DNA from: Streptomyces sp. CB02058
GTDB taxonomy: Bacteria > Actinomycetota > Actinomycetes > Streptomycetales > Streptomycetaceae
DNA: 64,000 bases
Assembly: GCF_001905505.1 (NCBI RefSeq)
Contig: NZ_LIPG01000002.1
Span: 558,001 to 622,000 of the forward strand
Reading direction: 5' to 3'
This document shows, one piece after another, positions 62,969-64,000 of the stretch; the stretch's first letter is position 1, and the number at the start of each line of letters is the position of its first letter. The translations under genes and the position numbers were made by a program. The notes beneath the pieces are model-generated. The model ran no database searches, was not told the DNA's origin, and was given only the letters and a program-made list of their open reading frames with translations.

Positions 62969-63673
62969 GTGCGGACAGCCAAAGGACAACGCGCCACAGG
63001 ACTGCGTATCTGCGGCATCCGCACCGTCTGGGACACCGTCGGCGACGGCGAGTTCTTCTGCCCGGGCTGCGGGGGCGACCGCAACTACCAGCGCCTCACC
63101 GGCCGCCACCGGCTCACGGTCCTCGGCCTGCCGCTCCTGAACCGGGGCAGTGCGGGACCCGTCGTCGAATGCGTCGCGTGCCGGGCGCACTTCGCGACGG
63201 ACACCCTGGACCGCCCCACCACCACCCGCTTCTCCGCGATGCTGCGGGAGGCCGTGCACACCGTCACGCTCGCCGTGCTCGCCGCGGGCGGCACCACCTC
63301 CCGCACGGTCCTGGAGACCGCCGCCGGGATCGTCCGCGACGCCGGACTCGACGACTGCACCCAGGAGCAGCTCTTCACCATCGTCGAGGTGCTCGCCGCC
63401 GACACCGGTCCCGGCGGCACGGCGGGACCCGCGGCCGAGGCCTGCGGCGCCGCCCTCGCCATCGAGCTGCACGAGGTACTCAAGCCCCTCGCGCCGCACC
63501 TCGCCGTCGCCGGCCGTGAGGGCGTCCTGCTGCGGGGCGCCAGGATCGCGCTCGCGGACGGCCCGTACAGCCAGGCGGAGCGGGAGGTGCTGACCATGGT
63601 GGGCGGCGCGCTCCAGCTCTGTCCCGCCGACACCGCGGAACTGCTCGCCGCGGCGGCGCGTACCCCCTCGTAG
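62969..63673 (+). CDS. TerB-like protein with N-terminal zinc ribbon
   Basis: A 234-residue protein. A zinc ribbon at residues 31-71 is formed by CPGCGG (Cys31, Cys34) and CVAC (Cys68, Cys71). The rest is helical and TerB-like: LREAVHTVTLAVLAAGG, QEQLFTIVEVLAAD, and GREGVLLRGARIALADGPYSQAEREVLTMVGGAL (in part), the pattern ADGxxxxxEREVL typical of TerB domains. TerB domains occur in tellurite resistance and membrane-stress systems. GTG 62969 has GGAGGTG six bases upstream. A perfect dyad lies about 70 bases upstream. No other ter genes are nearby. Confidence 0.85.
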   Translation: MRTAKGQRATGLRICGIRTVWDTVGDGEFFCPGCGGDRNYQRLTGRHRLTVLGLPLLNRGSAGPVVECVACRAHFATDTLDRPTTTRFSAMLREAVHTVTLAVLAAGGTTSRTVLETAAGIVRDAGLDDCTQEQLFTIVEVLAADTGPGGTAGPAAEACGAALAIELHEVLKPLAPHLAVAGREGVLLRGARIALADGPYSQAEREVLTMVGGALQLCPADTAELLAAAARTPS

Positions 63674-63707
63674 ACCCCGGCGTACTCCCCAGGGAGTAAC
63701 AGGCGTC

Positions 63708-63736
63708 CCCGGCCGCCCCCGGCGGTAGCGGCCGGG
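63708..63736 (+). terminator. terminator after the TerB-like gene
   Basis: CCCGGCCGC (63708-63716) and GCGGCCGGG (63728-63736) form a perfect 9-bp stem. TCCTTCT follows. Confidence 0.6.
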
Positions 63737-63778
63737 TCCTTCTCCCGCGCGACGAATCGGCCCTCCCCGGACGGGAGT

Positions 63779-63802
63779 CTGGACAGGTCCGACACCGTCC
63801 AG
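63779..63802. promoter_or_regulatory. inverted repeat CTGGAC-N12-GTCCAG
   Basis: Six-base perfect arms at 63779-63784 and 63797-63802 lie just before the MMPL gene; the right arm runs into its AGGAGG ribosome-binding site. The layout is TetR-operator-like, but no regulator gene is in view. Confidence 0.3.
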
Positions 63803-63819
63803 GAGGGGAGGGCCGCGTC

Positions 63820-64000
63820 ATGCGGGCCGAAACGGAAGTGAGCGGCACACCGCCGCGGCAGGAGCACGGCAGAGGACCGGGGCGGAAGCTGCCGTGGCTG
63901 ATCGTGGTGTTCTGGGTCGTCCTGATCGCCGTCGCGATGCCCTTCGCTGGCAAGCTCGGCGACGTCCAGCGCGACCGTGCGGTCGACTACCTGCCGGCGG
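63820..64000 (+). CDS. MMPL family transporter (5' part only)
   Basis: Sixty codons are visible before the window edge. ATG 63820 has AGGAGGGGAGGG upstream. A basic cytoplasmic N-terminus (RQEHGRGPGRKLPW) is followed by a first membrane helix (LIVVFWVVLIAVAMPFA), then GKLGDVQRDRAVDYLPA. This GKL...VQ...YLP pattern marks the start of MMPL/RND-superfamily exporters of actinobacteria, which move lipids or drugs. The 3' end and the other 11 helices lie outside the window. Confidence 0.8.
   Translation, partial: MRAETEVSGTPPRQEHGRGPGRKLPWLIVVFWVVLIAVAMPFAGKLGDVQRDRAVDYLPA

Overview
The window is very GC-rich, uses GTG starts freely, and carries a streptomycete housekeeping gene order: proB-proA, nadD-rsfS, tRNA-Ala, leuS, comEA-comEC, holA/rpsT/lepA, hrcA-dnaJ, phoH-ybeY, era, leuA. 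It is almost certainly chromosomal core DNA from a Streptomyces. I see no integrase, transposase, phage genes or CRISPR array.

Layout. 1-7 kb: the 5' part of a polysaccharide pyruvyl transferase-family gene (minus strand, running off the window), proB, a small conserved protein, proA, and two related single-pass membrane proteins. 7-13.4 kb: an M48 protease, two tiny membrane proteins, nadD, an LCP-like protein with a degenerate catalytic domain, rsfS, a histidine phosphatase that appears to start at CTG, and two identical tRNA-Ala(GGC) genes flanking a small zinc-ribbon protein. 13.4-16.3 kb (minus): a ferric-reductase-like haem membrane protein translationally coupled to a NuoF-like flavoprotein fused to a 3Fe-4S ferredoxin. 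16.6-26.8 kb: a leucine leader peptide and attenuator, leuS, a membrane coiled-coil protein, DegV, comEA-comEC and an arylamine N-acetyltransferase. 27-34.4 kb: a YceI protein behind a LexA-like box, holA, rpsT, lepA and a long-chain acyl-CoA synthetase. 34.7-42.5 kb: a fused ATPase/GAF/PP2C regulator, hemW, a 961-residue membrane receptor-like protein, a DUF3097 protein and an MBL hydrolase. 42.6-49.2 kb: CIRCE-hrcA-dnaJ, nitronate monooxygenase-rsmE, HIT, RNase Z and an adenine/adenosine deaminase. 49.2-59.2 kb: MFS transporter, PfkB kinase, phoH-ybeY-CNNM-yjbR, an MFS/MmyB-regulator pair, a cytidine-deaminase-like pseudoenzyme and era. 59.3-64 kb: an emfourin/protealysin-type protease pair, a leucine leader, leuA, a TerB-like protein and the start of an MMPL transporter.

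Regulation visible in the DNA includes two leucine leader peptides (leuS, leuA), a CIRCE operator, a perfect TGTGA-N6-TCACA dyad, a LexA-like box, a perfect 9-9-9 dyad before the TerB-like gene, several -10 hexamers 6-8 nt from a start codon (probable leaderless mRNAs), and many strong hairpin terminators. Intergenic short tandem repeats with periods of 20, 22, about 23, 25-26, 29 and 51 bp are unusually frequent.

The items I would look at first are the large PBP-like receptor (37887-40772), the cytochrome b/NuoF-ferredoxin pair (13449-16327), the CTG-initiated phosphatase (11547), and the operator array upstream of the PfkB kinase (about 50800-50863).
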